Numbered from the stretch's first letter, positions 20,715 through 33,343 are shown. The stretch: DNA of 64,000 nt from Neodiprion pinetum (GCF_021155775.2 NC_060238.1:13213042-13277041), one strand, 5' to 3'. Numbers and translations are program-made. The notes: generated from the sequence alone by a model not told the origin.

Positions 20715-23138
20715 ATGTTGTTGCTTGCTCATAAAAGGAACCGGGCCAGCGTGGAGAAGTCATTCTATAGCAAGCCAGTTGACAGTTTAACGAAAAACGC
20801 TGAAATTATACAAGCAATTCAATTTTTTAATACTAAAAATCGAGTCATCCTCCAACCAACGGACATGCACGGGTGGTTTGAAGAGAACGTGGAGCAGAAA
20901 GTGTTGGCCAAAGTGAAGGATTTCCAAGAAAAAGACTCTGGCTGGTCGTTGATCGAAATAATTAATTTCACTATGAATACTAACAAGTACGTGCCATTAC
21001 GAGGAGGTGTGTTCACATACACACCACTACCTGAGGATATTCAAGATGAGAAGGCTGTCGTCAACATTCGCAACAATGACTCATATTGCTTTCTTTGGTC
21101 GGTCACCGCAGCCCTCTTTCTGGCCAACAACAATACCAGCGTAGGCACTTCGTATTGATATTTCAGCTCAGTGCTACGGTATGATGGTTTGAATTTTCCA
21201 ACGTCTTTAGATCAAATTCTGAAATTTGAAAAACTTAACGAACTTTCGAATCACGTCTATGGTATAGAATGTGCCGAAAAAAAGCACAGTGAAATTGTAT
21301 CCGTTTACTTAAGCCGAAAAAAGTCTGATGAACCTGTGATTTATCTTTTAGTGTTAGACTGAAATTGTTCATGATGATGATGATATGGAAAATTATGGAA
21401 AGAAAGTAACACATCATTTTGCATGGATTCGAAATTTATCGCGATTAACAAGATCACAAATTTCTGGTCACCGTGGTCGTACTTTGTCATGCGAGAGGTG
21501 TCTGTCACACTTTCAATCTGAAAGATGTTTGTTGGAGCACAGAGTTGATTGCATGAGTTTCAACAAAACCAAAGTTATTTTACCAACAGAAGAGGATGAG
21601 ATTCTGAAATTCAAAAATTTGAAGCATAAAGAAACCGTTCCTTCAGCATTTACGCGGATCTTGAATGTTTACTGCAACATATTCTTAAACGTTTCGGGAA
21701 AGAACGAAACATTTATCTGAAGCATATTCCGTACAGTATAGCTTATCATCTGCATTGTGCGTTCAACAATTTAATTTCAAAATTCAAAATTATTCGAGGA
21801 GAGACTTGCATTCAATGGTTTATGAATGAGTTAGTAGAATTGGTACATTCGGTGGAAATATATTTGAGAACTGTTGTACCTATGGAACGTCTGACGCGTT
21901 AACAAATTTACGAATTTCAATCTGCTAAAATACGTCATATTTGTGGAAAACCTTTCACGCCCGAAAACGTGAAACATCGTGATTACTGTTATTTCACAGG
22001 CAAGTATCGTGCTGCTGCTCATCCAAGCTGTAATTTGAATTATCAAAATTCACATGCTATCCCAGTTATATTCCACAGTCTATCAGGATACGATGCGCAT
22101 TTTCTGATTAAAGCGTTGGCGACATCATTCGAGGGTAATATTCAGATTTTACCCGTTAATAAAAGAAAGTTCATTTCATTCACCAAATATTTCAAGGGAA
22201 CGCATATGAAGATTAGATTCCGAGATTAGTTTCGTTTTATGCCCAGCAGCCTTGAGAAATTGGTAACGTATTTCGATGATGCTTAGAAGACTATTACACG
22301 CAAATTTTGCGTTACCTTGGATGAATTTCAATTATTGACCAGAAAAGGTGGTTTCCCGTGCGAATACTGGATAAAACTCGAGAACAGATGACTACCAACC
22401 AAAGAACAGTTTTATTCTTAATAAAACGACCAGGACATAACAGATCACAATTACGCGCACGCATGCAAAATTTGGCAAACTTTTAACGTCAAAACTTTGG
22501 GAGAATAATATTCAGACCTGTATTTACGGACAGACATTTTTTCACTGGCTGACGTTTTTTAAAATTTTAAACAGAATTGTTGAACAACGTATAGAATGGA
22601 CCCGTTACATTAGTACACCGCGCCCGGCCTGTCGTTTGACGCAATGCTGAAGTGTACCGACATCGAGCTCGAGCTTCTCACTAATATCTAGATATGATTG
22701 CGTTTATCGAAAAAGGTATTCGTGGCGGTGTGTCACAATGCTCGAACAGACATGCAAAGGCCAATAACAGGTACATGGGAAAGGCATTCGATCAAAAAGT
22801 CAAAGAATCTTATCTCATGTATTTTGACGTTAACAATTTATACGGTGTCGCTATGAGCTTTGCTCTGCTATGAAGTTCCTTTGAAAGGATATCAGATTTC
22901 AGACAATGCGACCTTCTTATCACCTCGGACGAAGCGGGGTTCGTTTACATATTAGAAGTAGATTTGGAATATCCTGACGAATTGCACGGAATGCATAAAG
23001 ATTTACCACTTTGTCCGGAGCATTACGTATCTCTGATTTCAAACAGTAGACTGTCGAAATTGACGTCCACGCTACTTTCCAAACAAAAGTACGTTATTCA
23101 TTATCGCGTTTTGAAACAATGTTTGTAATTAGGCTGAA
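20715..23138 (+). pseudogene. Polinton/Maverick family B DNA polymerase, decayed and truncated
   Basis: The collinear remains of a protein-primed type PolB. The N-terminal region (20715-21158) has NKYVPLRGGVFTY. A zinc-finger-like region follows (21385-21580; HHFAWIRNLSRL then CERCLSHFQSERCLLEH). Exonuclease motif I (YADLECLL) lies after a frameshift near 21650, and the motif II-like LSGYDAHFLIKAL at about 22081-22115. A TLGE...DIF...ADVF block lies at 22490-22555. Polymerase motif A (YFDVNNLYG) is at about 22819-22845. Motifs B and C are missing because the gene ends at the dispersed repeat starting at 23143. At least one in-frame TGA (21156), two frameshifts and several later stops make it non-functional. 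It would have replicated a Polinton genome. Whether it came from the same family as 51142-57281 cannot be told here. Confidence 0.85.
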
Positions 23139-23142
23139 GGTG

Positions 23143-23790
23143 CTTTTAAAGACGCGTGAAAAGTCCGATGCGGCCCCCTTCCAGAGAGAGCAGAGTACCA
23201 AGGTACCTCCGCACACCGCTAGGTGGCGCAGCGCGCATCTTCTAACCAGGTTCAATAGTAAAAACCTACGTGGAAGAAGCCCGCTGCATTGTGAAAAGTC
23301 GTGAATCTTTCGGAACGATGCTCATCAACATCGCAATGTATGCAATCGATTGCATCACATCATGATCTCATTACGGAAATGAGTGACGTACGTAAATGTA
23401 CATTAATTCTGCTTTCGACTAATGTAAAGTTAACGAAAAACCAAACTTTGATTTCATTAGTAAAATATCAATTTTTTTGTAGGAGAAACGTTCCCCACAC
23501 AACTGACGAAACTTTTGTCTCTCGCTCTTGGACAGAGCGGTGATTACTGGTGAAAAACTTATTTCACACTCTATAACTTATGACAAGGCATAGAATCTAT
23601 GCATCAATACAAGAATTGAAAAGTAGTACGAATTACCCATACAACTGACCAAACTTTCGGCTCGCTCTCTTGGACAGGGTGGTGCTTGCTGGTGAAAAGT
23701 AACTTACTTCATACAAGTGACGAAACTTTCGTCTCATGCTCTTGGGCAGAGCGGTGCTTACTGGTGACAAACTTATTTCACCCTTTGATC
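23143..23790 (-). repeat. Dispersed repeat with internal tandem motif (inverted copy of 11306-12065)
   Basis: Reverse-complement relative of 11306-12065. Between about 23480 and 23785 a motif (ACGAAACTTT, a GCTCTTGG, CAGAGCGGTG, TTACTGGTGA) occurs three times. A third dispersed copy of the motif lies at about 26575-26740. No gene. Confidence 0.65.
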
Positions 23791-23990
23791 CATTATAGGA
23801 GATATAAATTTGAAAAACTGGTGATTTCGAAAAATTAACGACGGAGCCAGGAATCGAACCTGGTATCTAGAGATGCTTGACCGGAGCCTTACTCCACTAG
23901 ACCACCTAGCCGCCCTGACTCTGTTGTCGTTAATTCCTCTCATCAACAGTAAGTTCAAATTTGTACTCTTGTGCTTTGTATGTGTGAATA
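23791..23990 (-). repeat. tRNA-like sequence in a duplicated unit, copy 1
   Basis: On the minus strand 23914-23840 has an A-box-like TAGGTGGTCTAGTGG and a perfect T arm (CCAGG-TTCGATT-CCTGG) at the right spacing, but D and anticodon stems do not form cleanly and acceptor pairing is only partial. It is best read as a pseudo-tRNA or the head of a SINE. ATTAACGAC/GTCGTTAAT forms an inverted pair around it. Confidence 0.5.
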
Positions 23991-24148
23991 GAAAGTTTTC
24001 GTCTCTGGAGCACCTGATGTAAGAATGTATGTAGATGAATGTTTACATGTTGGAATCTTACGCTTCTGATGGGTAGCATGCAAGACGATCAAAGCCGTCT
24101 AATAAATGATATGCGGATGTGCAGTATCATTAGTTAGGAGAAAATTCA

Positions 24149-24345
24149 TTGTTGGAGATATAATTTTGAAAAACTGGTGATTTCGAAAAATTAACGAAGG
24201 AGCCAGGAGTCGAACCTGGTATCTAGAGATGCTTGACTGGAGCCTTACTCCACTAGACCACCTAGCCGCCCTGACTCTGTTGTCGTTAATTCCTCTCATC
24301 ACCAGTAAGTTCAAATTTGTTTTCTTGTGCTTTGTATGTGTGAAT
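24149..24345 (-). repeat. tRNA-like sequence in a duplicated unit, copy 2
   Basis: Repeats copy 1 with few differences (T arm at 24203-24219). Just beyond it, 24360-24410 is the reverse complement of sequence just beyond copy 1 (about 23990-24035, around CTCTGGAGCACCTGATGT), so the duplication was accompanied by an inversion. Confidence 0.5.
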
Positions 24346-24431
24346 AGAATGGAAATGTATCTATCTACATACATTCTCACATCAGGTGCTCCAGAGACGG
24401 AAACTTTAATCTATTATATGTGACAAAGCAT

Positions 24432-26425
24432 TGTAACGTGGCGTTTTAGAGTCGGCCGTCACAAGGGCACACAACCGTTGTTTATCTTTAGGAAACGCGT
24501 CCCCAGCGGGGTACTCCAATCGAACTCGATACAAAATAGGCGATATCTACTTTTAACTGATTCTTCTTTTGTAAATTCTGCATTTCACGCTCCGGCGCAC
24601 GCTATTGAGAATCGTCGAAAGACCGTCGAAAAGCGCGAACTAACGCTGACCGTGTATATTTGGACACCGGGAGGTCGCCTCCGCACCTCATTGGCTAATT
24701 ACCATTGCAACTTATTGCAACTGCAAATTTTTCCCTATTAATACTTTCAGGTCCAAGCAGCCACGTTCTTTCGTCTGTCAAGTCGCAAAGTGCGTGGACG
24801 TCAACCCGGATTAGCCCTCTCGAGCAAGAGTAGCGTTGGAAAATCTTAATTGTGACCGGCCTAAAGTCTCGCGCTAATTCGTCAAATCCGAGCATTCAGT
24901 TATTCTGTTAGCTGCCAAAGACTCACTATCTCCTACCTTCCAAATTCTTCCCTGTTCCTTACTACTTCTTATATCTTCAAGAATAGACATTTTTATGATA
25001 TTTCATTTTCCTTAAATAAACCAAGTTCAGCCCAGATTCAATCCGGATCTGGTAATATTAAGCATTGACTTTAATAATCAAGAAATTTATTACTACCGTA
25101 AAATAATCATTTCGATAATAATAATACAAACTATCGCATATCAAAACCACGAGTGAAACATTCGGACATTTATTGTGAAAAGTAACTTTTGATAATCAAA
25201 ACTGAGGGACCGGGTTCATCGTTTCCAATATCATCCATCCAGCCTTAAGATCTCGAGGTGAGGCCCTGCTCCAGTATACTACTGACGCAGACCGAAACGA
25301 TCCGACGGCTCTCGATCTCATTACCACAAGAATACATCTAAAGAGTCAATCCGAGTGCTGATCTCCAACAGCGAACGAATTCTTGTTTTCACCTTTTTAA
25401 TCAAAATTTACCATTGTAATATCCATTCAAAAGAAAGACTAGAGTTGGTGGCTAGCTTCACTACCCCCAATTAGATCAAACATATTGTTTCGAAGATTTG
25501 AACACAATTCGAAATAACAGCAACAATAATTGGTGTCCAGCTATAGACAATTTCCTTGGAAATTCAGAGAGTTATTCTCCAGTCTTCAGCTCGGCCCCAC
25601 TTTATAATTAATTCAAGATAATCTAAAAAGAGAGATACAATATCGAATAATCACGACCAGCTAGTTATAAGTATCGTTCAGGATAGATGTTCTTGGTATC
25701 AAATAAATAATATCATTGAGAATAGAATAACACATGATTTGCTCAAACACGCAAACGGTCAAATTGAGTGATTCTGCAGCTTCTCTGCATTTGAATATAA
25801 ATTTGTCCGTCGACGTGCACTGTTGTATAAACTCAAACACTTTATTGAATTGTTACTTTCGGGTTCTACGTCACTATCGTCATTCATTGTTACAGAATAT
25901 ACTTTATCTTTCACCAGTTAAATCACTTCAAACCATTTATTTCAAACGACGACCTTTTCCCATTTTCATTGTTATAAATTAGCCTCAACCATTTAAGCAA
26001 CTCTCACAGACCTGTATAGGACTAGGCAACAACATACCCACATTACCGGCTTATCGAAAGGTAGGTCTTTCTTAGTTTTAATTTTTATTCATTGTTATTA
26101 CGTGGGAGCATCTTTGATTATTCAATTAATCATCAACTACCACCGCTCAGTACTGTCCTACCCACACGTAACACCTGTAACCTTCTCGACAATATATGAT
26201 CGATTGACCTGTTCATTTTTCCTGACTTGAGTTTATTCTTTATTCCATTATTTCCTTTGATTCTGTAATTATCGTTCGCTGTGCCTTCAATACCGCCACT
26301 CTACCAGTTCGTATGAGTACCTGAGCCTAGCCAGCCATACAACGGATTCTTTAATTATTTTCCGTACGGTTTCGTGTTATTTTTCTTGATTTGCATTATT
26401 GTTTGAAAATCGACGCTATCGCGTC
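24432..26425 (+). repeat. Putative long LTR of a Gypsy-class element (about 2 kb)
   Basis: Starts TGTAACGTGGCGTTTTAGAG and runs to a TGGCGCCCAACG primer-binding-site motif at 26426. A second block (31378-33343, minus strand) has the same opening TGTAACGTGGC, a similar length and the same GGCGCCCAAC motif after it. Together these suggest one LTR family. There is no coding sequence inside; open frames of up to about 87 codons look random. Confidence 0.55.
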
Positions 26426-26989
26426 TGGCGCCCAACGTAATTGATTTTGTTATAGTTAATGTTCAGAATAAGTGGAAAATCGCGCCAAAGTGTCAACGGT
26501 AAGTCCTTATCTGAGGGTAACAGAATTTAGCGTTACAGCATAAAATCAATGAATCTATACTGAGATTGAAGAGTGTTATGGATCTTCCACACAACTGACG
26601 CGTAACTTTCGTCTGTCGCTTTTGTGCAGAGCGATGCTTGCTGGTGAAGAACTTATTTCACACTCTGTTACTTATGACAAGACATAGACTCTATAAATCA
26701 ATACAGAAATTAAAATGCAGTATGGATTTCCCATAAGCGTTCCAAGATGTTCAGCACATTATCGATTTCCACGTAATGTTCAATATTAAAGTACACCTCG
26801 AATTTCAGTGATGTCCAGTGATTTAGAACTAATTCCTCAAGTGGTTCGGGTGGATGCTACCCCAGTAGCAAGAGAAGTGCACCAAGGTAGCCAGTATAGT
26901 TTGATTAGACCGTCGGTAGGCGAAGTGGTCGAGAGCTGCAAACGGTAGATATCGGTCCCTCGTTGGTCGGGATCGTTGTCGTCCAAGTA
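26426..26989 (+). other. Primer-binding motif and short leader, then dispersed repeat
   Basis: TGGCGCCCAACGTAATTG at 26426 matches the form of a tRNA primer-binding site. No gag follows; instead the dispersed repeat shared with 11306 and 23143 occupies about 26575-26740. Confidence 0.5.
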
Positions 26990-27166
26990 CCTTATTAGCT
27001 TGCGCCGAAGCGCTGAATAAAGAATTTACAAAAAAGAATTAGTTAAGAGTAGTTATTGCCTATTTTGTATCGAGTTCGGTTGGAGTACCCTGCTGAGGAC
27101 GCGTAAACTAGAAATAATAACGGTTATGTGCCTTTGTGACGGGCGACTCTGAAACGCCACGTAACA
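26990..27166 (-). repeat. Inverted fragment of the same LTR family
   Basis: Reverse complement of the start of 24432-26425 over at least 170 bp (TGTTACGTGGCGTTTCAGAG, then GGTACTCCA and GAACTCGATACAAAATAGGC), with moderate divergence. It faces the first LTR head to head. Confidence 0.7.
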
Positions 27167-27216
27167 ATATATATATTGCAAGTAACTTCGCGACTGGTTG
27201 ACTCTTACTCACGCAT

Positions 27217-28140
27217 TGTTAGTGACTATTACTTTCTTTTACTATCTCTCTCTTCTAGAATATCTAAATATCTAATATCGCTGTATAGCAGCGTGTTCTG
27301 TTAAATGATGAATTCTTATCTTAGCTATTGAGCATTACTGTTTCGTTGTACTTTCTCTGATTACTTCATAACTGTTTCTCTACCTATTATCTTTGATTAA
27401 TTTATCTTAGCGAGTGTACCGCGTGAGCGATCTTACATCGCCGCGCGGTCCCGCTCGTCGTTCTTTTGACTTTGGAGTATTGCGCCGTATCGCATAACAT
27501 CTTTTCCATTATTTTCTTCGCTAATACCGCTGATCGTAGTTGTCCGTAGTCTCTTTGGTTTGTCGTATGTTGCGTATTAATTCTCTTGAGTATTAATTGT
27601 CTTAATCCCGAAATTATCTTTTACAGTACCGAATGTTATCTTTTTTCTCGCACGTATCGCAAACTAGAGACTACGTATTATCTGTTAGTTTCTATATCTT
27701 ATAATAATTTTCTACTTGACCTGTTTGCTTGAATTTACCTCGTAATTAATAATTCCCTGCCTCTGTTCTATCTCTGATAATTCTGGTAATGTGATAACTA
27801 TTAGAATTTTTGTATTTCGCATGTTTCTTATAATCGCTTCTCATATTTTATGGTTTGCTTGATTAATGCTTAATTTAAGTACCGTATACCTTTTCTGTTC
27901 TGCCTATTCATCATAAAACCGTGTTAATTATTACCTCGAATCATAGTATCGCGAGCATACGCATATCTCTCGTTTATTCGGAAAACGTTCTGTTATTTGT
28001 TAAATCTCTCGCTTAACTTTTCTCTGGCTGTAAATTAATTATCTCACCTATCCTAATTGTATCTCAATCTCTTCAGTTGTTTGCTTGTTATTAAGATTTA
28101 TCGCTTCTTAGCCAATATATTCGGGCTAATATATTCAACA
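27217..28140 (+). repeat. Putative Copia 5' LTR (left boundary uncertain)
   Basis: The right boundary is well supported: TTCAACA is followed directly by a primer-binding site. The left boundary is placed at the first TGTTAG in the T-rich block and is a guess; no second LTR is visible. No gene. Confidence 0.4.
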
Positions 28141-28156
28141 GGATATGGGCCCAGTT
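28141..28156 (+). promoter_or_regulatory. Copia-type primer-binding site (initiator tRNA-Met anticodon region)
   Basis: GGATATGGGCCCAG is nearly complementary to the anticodon arm of initiator tRNA-Met (CTGGGCCCATAACC), the unusual internal primer site used by Drosophila copia-type elements. Confidence 0.6.
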
Positions 28157-28304
28157 ACCTTCCCTGTGCAATAGTAGAGAGCGGTGAAAGAGAAAAAAAA
28201 CGTTCAAGAAAACCTTGCGAGACACGAGGCGAAGAGAACGGGCATCTTGATCGAGCGCGAGATTGCGATATCGGGTACCGGCGAGCAAGCTATTTGCATC
28301 CACG

Positions 28305-28400
28305 ATGTCCGACGGCATCTCGGCAAGGAACGTCCAGAGATTTGACGGATCAAATTTTCAAGGATGGAAAATGTCAGTAAATTCGTTAATGGTGGCGAAC
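28305..28400 (+). pseudogene. Copia gag, N-terminal fragment
   Basis: From ATG 28305 the frame reads MSDGIS, then VQRFDGSNFQGWKMSVNSLM, the standard opening of Copia-class Gag (FDGSNFxxWK). Homology fades after about 28400, and the downstream sequence instead belongs to a transposase-like fragment on the other strand. The remaining gag, pol and 3' LTR are not in the window. Confidence 0.75.
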
Positions 28401-28619
28401 GGACATAAAGGACGTAGCCCTACAAAAAATTTCCGACACAAATCTCGCTGTTGGGTTGTGTACGGCTTTTGTGGCTGAATCCTATTCCCCGCAGACAACC
28501 TTTTGTGTACGACCCGTGTCGTACCGGTGTTACTGCCGTCAACGATTCTGTTCGGATTTCTTCTGCAACATTTGTCATCCTCGGCTTCTGTCAGACTCAG
28601 TTTGGAATACGCCAGGCAT

Positions 28620-28913
28620 TTATTTCGCCCGGGAATGTGCCGGATTCCAGTCGTGAAAGTCCCGCATCCGGATCGTGTACCGCGATTCCTGTCGGACCGT
28701 AGACGTAATATGGCAGGAATTCCTGGTCCTCCCGTCGGCACTACCCGATTTTTCAAATTTGAGGACCAGATTCCTGATGGTCGCTAACGAGGGTGTCGGT
28801 CGATCCGGGTGTGTGACGGCGAAATGGTCCTGATTTTCCCGGTAAGACAGGCCCTGGTAATGATGTTTCACCAACTCCACTTTTTCCTGCACAGAAAACT
28901 TGTAATTATGCAT
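28620..28913 (-). pseudogene. Transposase N-terminal fragment (DUF4817-type helix-turn-helix)
   Basis: The minus-strand frame from ATG 28913 begins MHNYKFSVQEKVELVKHHYQ, with GLSYREN, THPDRPTPSLATIRNLVLKF following. This is the helix-turn-helix domain that heads many arthropod mariner/IS630-like transposases. After about 60 codons it becomes unrecognisable and then stops; no DDE/D core is seen. It lies immediately after, and probably inserted into, the Copia gag fragment. Confidence 0.65.
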
Positions 28914-31377
28914 TTTTCATCTGAAAAACACGATGAAAAAATTCACCAAAGGATCAAGATAATTGCCAGACACGTGGTTGAAGACGCGCGATCTTTTTGC
29001 AAAGTGGTCAATTTACGCGGGCGGGGTTGTTTATATTCGCGAGTGGAAAAGTTACGGAACTCTGAAGAAAGATGATTGTATTGGCTGATACCAGTCGCGA
29101 TCGTAGCCCTCATCCAATCAAATTCTGGTATCATCAGAATCGTGGTTTTCGCGCCCTCTCAGTGTCGCCGGTGTGCACAGAATTAGGATACGAACTATCT
29201 GGTTAAATACCACGTGGTGATGTGTCTCTGAGTTTCAATTCTAAAAATCAATGTCCCTCTTCATCATTACGTAGGAAAACAAGGAAATAGTTTCGCGATG
29301 TAATCGGCGATGTTTATTCACCTCGTATTCAGCGGTTCACAGGTGGACGAATTTCAGTAACCTCGCGATTATACCGTGACATTCGCGATCATATTGTGAA
29401 TTCGCAATTCAAAGAATTTTGTTGATTTCGAAAAAATATGGACTATGAAGAAACTCCACAATACAAATTCAACAAATGGTATTCACAAAATCAATACGTC
29501 AAACGATATCTAACGATCAGTAATTTGTGATTCTGATTTTCGAGCATTAAGCCAGGTGATGTCTGGTGGCAATGCGTGTCATTAACGATTTATGTTTTGT
29601 GCATTTTATTGGAAATGAGTTGTATTCAAAAATACCAAAAGATCCTGTCTGATAATAATAGCTTCTAAAATTTTCAGGTACGGAATAATTCATTGTCAAA
29701 GCGGGACTAAATTTGTTAGGCATGGAAGCATGTAGGTAAATTTACAATTTTGTGATCTTTGACAATGACAATATTTTAACATGGGTTCAATGATGGAATT
29801 CGTTTTTTTTCAGCAGGGTCGAAGTTTAAACTTTGATTAACACGAGGAAAATTATGCCCTACCTAATCGTCAAAACTATTAGGTGGCAAGGATCCTGGTT
29901 TCTCGAGCGGTGCAATCATTAGAACCATCGAACATGGTTGTTTCGTCAGACATCAGGTGCAAGAGTGAATTTTATCAGGCCATCGCAACCTTCTTAACAT
30001 CGGTTGAGGCAAAATTGAAGAGCGGGATATACTACAGATCATAATGGCTGAATATCCCATCATTTTACTTTGATCGAGCCAATAGCGATCAGTTTGTTAC
30101 TTAACCGTTGCTGCCAATTCATTCTACCGAGGAATCATTTTGTGCACCATAGTAATTTACGCATTATTATTGACCAGCATTGTTTATCAAACTTTATACC
30201 ATTTAATTTGGTGTCTTATTTTGAAGCTTACTTTTACTCTCTTTGGCATTGAATTCAGATAAATAGTTTTTCATGTCCTCAATTAGATTGTAGGGTTGAA
30301 TTTTGCTAGGCAAACTGAATCAATCTAAATCTGTAACTGTTAAATAACTCCAGTTAAAAATGTCTTTGAATTTAATCTTAGTTGACGGTGTCATCTGGCT
30401 AGCTAGTTGCACGATAACTTGAAACCAAATTCAATTTCGCACTCTTTATAGGGTCCAACGCTAAGACTGAAAGCTTGTGAATCTCCATGTACCGCAATTA
30501 TTTCTGCATTTCATATGAGCATTATCTGGAGCAAAAAAAAATCTCATTTTGAGATTGAAAATGGAACCTGAAACACAGAGTTATTTAGTAGCACGAATTG
30601 AAAACCAAGAATTTTATAATGGTTTCTGCAACGAAGGGACTCTTTCCAAATATTCTTGTTACAAGGTGATGTTCGGAGGACTATAAACAAGATATTGTAT
30701 CTGATTACATTATTTGGAAAAAAATCTTCACAAGCTTTGTCAAAAATTAGATGTTCATTTATTTTGATGGAACAAGGAACACAATCTTGAATCCGATAAG
30801 TCAAGATCCTCGTAATAATGTTCTGACATTACTCTAAAACATGATTGTCCTTGAAGCTAATTGTGACATTGAGGCGCATTTGGAGAAAGTTGATTTTTAA
30901 CTTGTGTCACTGGATATGATCTACGTTCCTGAGTTCTACGCTTCCGATTATATTTCCTTTGTTTCGAACCGCACCAACATGAAATACAGAAATTATTTTA
31001 ATGAATCTAATATGACTTGAATTTTCAATTTGAGTATTATGTTCCCTTTATTTATTTAATTGAACATCATTGAAAATTTGCGAAATAAATTCTTATAATC
31101 ATTCGGAAATTTAAAATAGTAGTAGCAGTAATTTATTGATCGGAAAAAATACATTGACCATCGACTATTTGTAAAGTTTGTTGAAATATTTTCAAGAAAA
31201 AAAAGATTCACTGTACAAATAAAATAGTTAATAAATAAGATGTACTTTGACGTGGATTTTTCCCGCTCCTCGGTCACTCGGAGAAAATGACCGAGAACTT
31301 ACCGCGTGCACAATAATTTGGCGTCCACGATGTACCCTGGATCTGAAACAATATCGCAAAGTTTTTGTTGGGCGCCT
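28914..31377. other. Long non-coding stretch
   Basis: AT-rich with no recognised gene, repeat end or RNA. The longest open frames (under 90 codons) show no family signal. The right end abuts the primer-binding motif of the minus-strand LTR-like block. Confidence 0.35.
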
Positions 31378-33343
31378 GGCGTGATTAACACGCCTCGAAA
31401 TCATTAATACGCTATTCCTCGGGCATATGCCCGATAGCTCAGTACCGCGGAGAGGGGAGGGGTAATTTTTGGAGAGAGAGAGAGACACTCGAAATACACA
31501 CGCTATTTAACAAAAGTAAAATAAAATCTTATATTTCACAATAGCGGTGATACAAAACAACAAAAAAAATATAATCCAAAAATCGCTCATCGCGAGTCTA
31601 AAACTAAACAGAAAATTACACGTAACCTACTCTATTTCTTACTCTAATGAGCTCGCGGCTCCCTAACCAAAACGTCACTCAACGATCACAAAATCCTCAT
31701 ACGCAATTCTCAATTTGCAAATTCGCCATTTGTTCTCCATGGCGATTATTGCTCGAAACGAAACTAAAACTAATTATTCGACGGTGCGCCGTCGGGCTAC
31801 CGAACAGACAGCGTCCTCAATCTCACTCGAGATCTCACCCGACTCGGAGTTCCGACGCTACCGCCAGCTGCCCTAAATCTAAACGAATCCGCAAACGTTA
31901 CTATATTTTAAACGCAACTAAAACGCAATGCTCAAACTTCTTGTCTCAACTGCTGCTCAACGCAACGGCAATTTCGACTATACATCACCTAACCTCGACT
32001 AAACAGTATCTTAACTAAACGTAAACTTAACTAAGCGCAAGCACCACTACATTTAACTTCAACTAAACACAAGCTCAAAGTAACGCAACTCAATCTACAT
32101 TATCTTAAATAACGGGTACGGAACTCAATGCAGGCGCAACTAAACGTAACCTAAACTATACGCAATCGCAACGCATCCGAAATCAAATCTTTTCAAAATC
32201 CTCCAAAACGTTACCCGCTAATCCGAGCACTCCAATTCGGCACTTCCCGACCTACTCGAGAGGTGACACAAAAAAAAACGATAACGCGGCTCGACCCGGT
32301 ACAGCGAAATTCGGCTATTCTTGATTTCACTAACGAGAACGATTCAACTAAAACCCGTGACTCTACTCAACTTTCTCAGGAACTCAAAATTTACTCTACT
32401 TTAACATGCGTGCTCAGGCTACGGTCATCAAGCAAAAGAATCGGCAAAAGAATTTCGAGTACTTCTCTACAACGCAAATCCAAAACGGCTATCCGGTACT
32501 CGGCAAGCCTTTTCGCAATTATGCTCGAAATTCAATCGCGGGGATAGAAGCAGCGCTTACCTTCTACATCTTTGCAACCCCCTTTCCATTCCCCTCGCGA
32601 TTTTTGGGCGACTCCATTGCTTCGCGAAACTCCCCCAAAACGTGACTACTAATCACGACCGCCAGAACTAGAGTGGTTTCAAAAACCTACGATCTGCCGC
32701 AACACGGATCTCGGTACGCTATCCCATACGTGACGTCATACCCACAAGAATACGCAATAATCGATCCGTCATCGATTTCGTCGATCGCGCAACTCGACGC
32801 GCACCTTTGATAGCATCGCTGCGCAGAACTTAAAGCTAGGTAGCAATCTCGTCCTCCGCGCAGCTCCATGACGTCTTGGCGGTGAGCGTGGTGCTCCCTC
32901 GTCGCTAGTCGGTCCGTCGCAAGTTCGCTGGTCAATTGTTGGCGGGGTGAAGGGGGGAGAGGCTGCGGCGCGCCGGCCGCCAGCGGGAATCGCGTCCACC
33001 TTGGATTCCCGCGATGCGGGGATCTGCGTCGGCTCCCCCTCCGCAGCCTCGACATCCTTCCTTCGCAATTGTCGCTAGTCTGCCACTTCGCAATTTCCTC
33101 GAATTCGGTGTCGACTTCTTGCCTGATGCCGTTGTAGCTCGAAAAATAAAAAAACAAAAAAAAACCTGAAATATCTTACGCTATTCGCTAAGGTGTCCCC
33201 TCTCGTAGTTTCGGATGCGTGACTCTAGCCCTGGCGCTCTTTTTCAAAAACTTCGCGACTCAATTTCGGAAATTCCGAAATTTTTGGTTCCGCCCAGGGT
33301 TCAAGGAGCTCCTTGTAACGGGCATCAAAAATGCCACGTTACA
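31378..33343 (-). repeat. Putative long LTR, minus strand (about 2 kb)
   Basis: On the minus strand it starts TGTAACGTGGCATTTTTGAT (33343) and is followed by AGGCGCCCAACAAAAAC (31377 downwards), a primer-binding-site form. Relative to the block at 24432 it shares the opening bases, length and downstream motif. The 33343 end lies about 118 bp from the Helitron sequence, which it or a linked insertion may have cut. A 156-codon open frame (33157-32687, minus) lies inside and is probably not a gene. Confidence 0.5.

Noticed and set aside
23840..23914. Functional tRNA gene
   Set aside because: The T arm is perfect, but D and anticodon stems and acceptor pairing fail; called tRNA-like repeat instead.
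32687..33157. 156-codon minus-strand frame in the LTR-like block
   Set aside because: No conserved domain and located within a putative LTR; GC-rich local composition explains the length.
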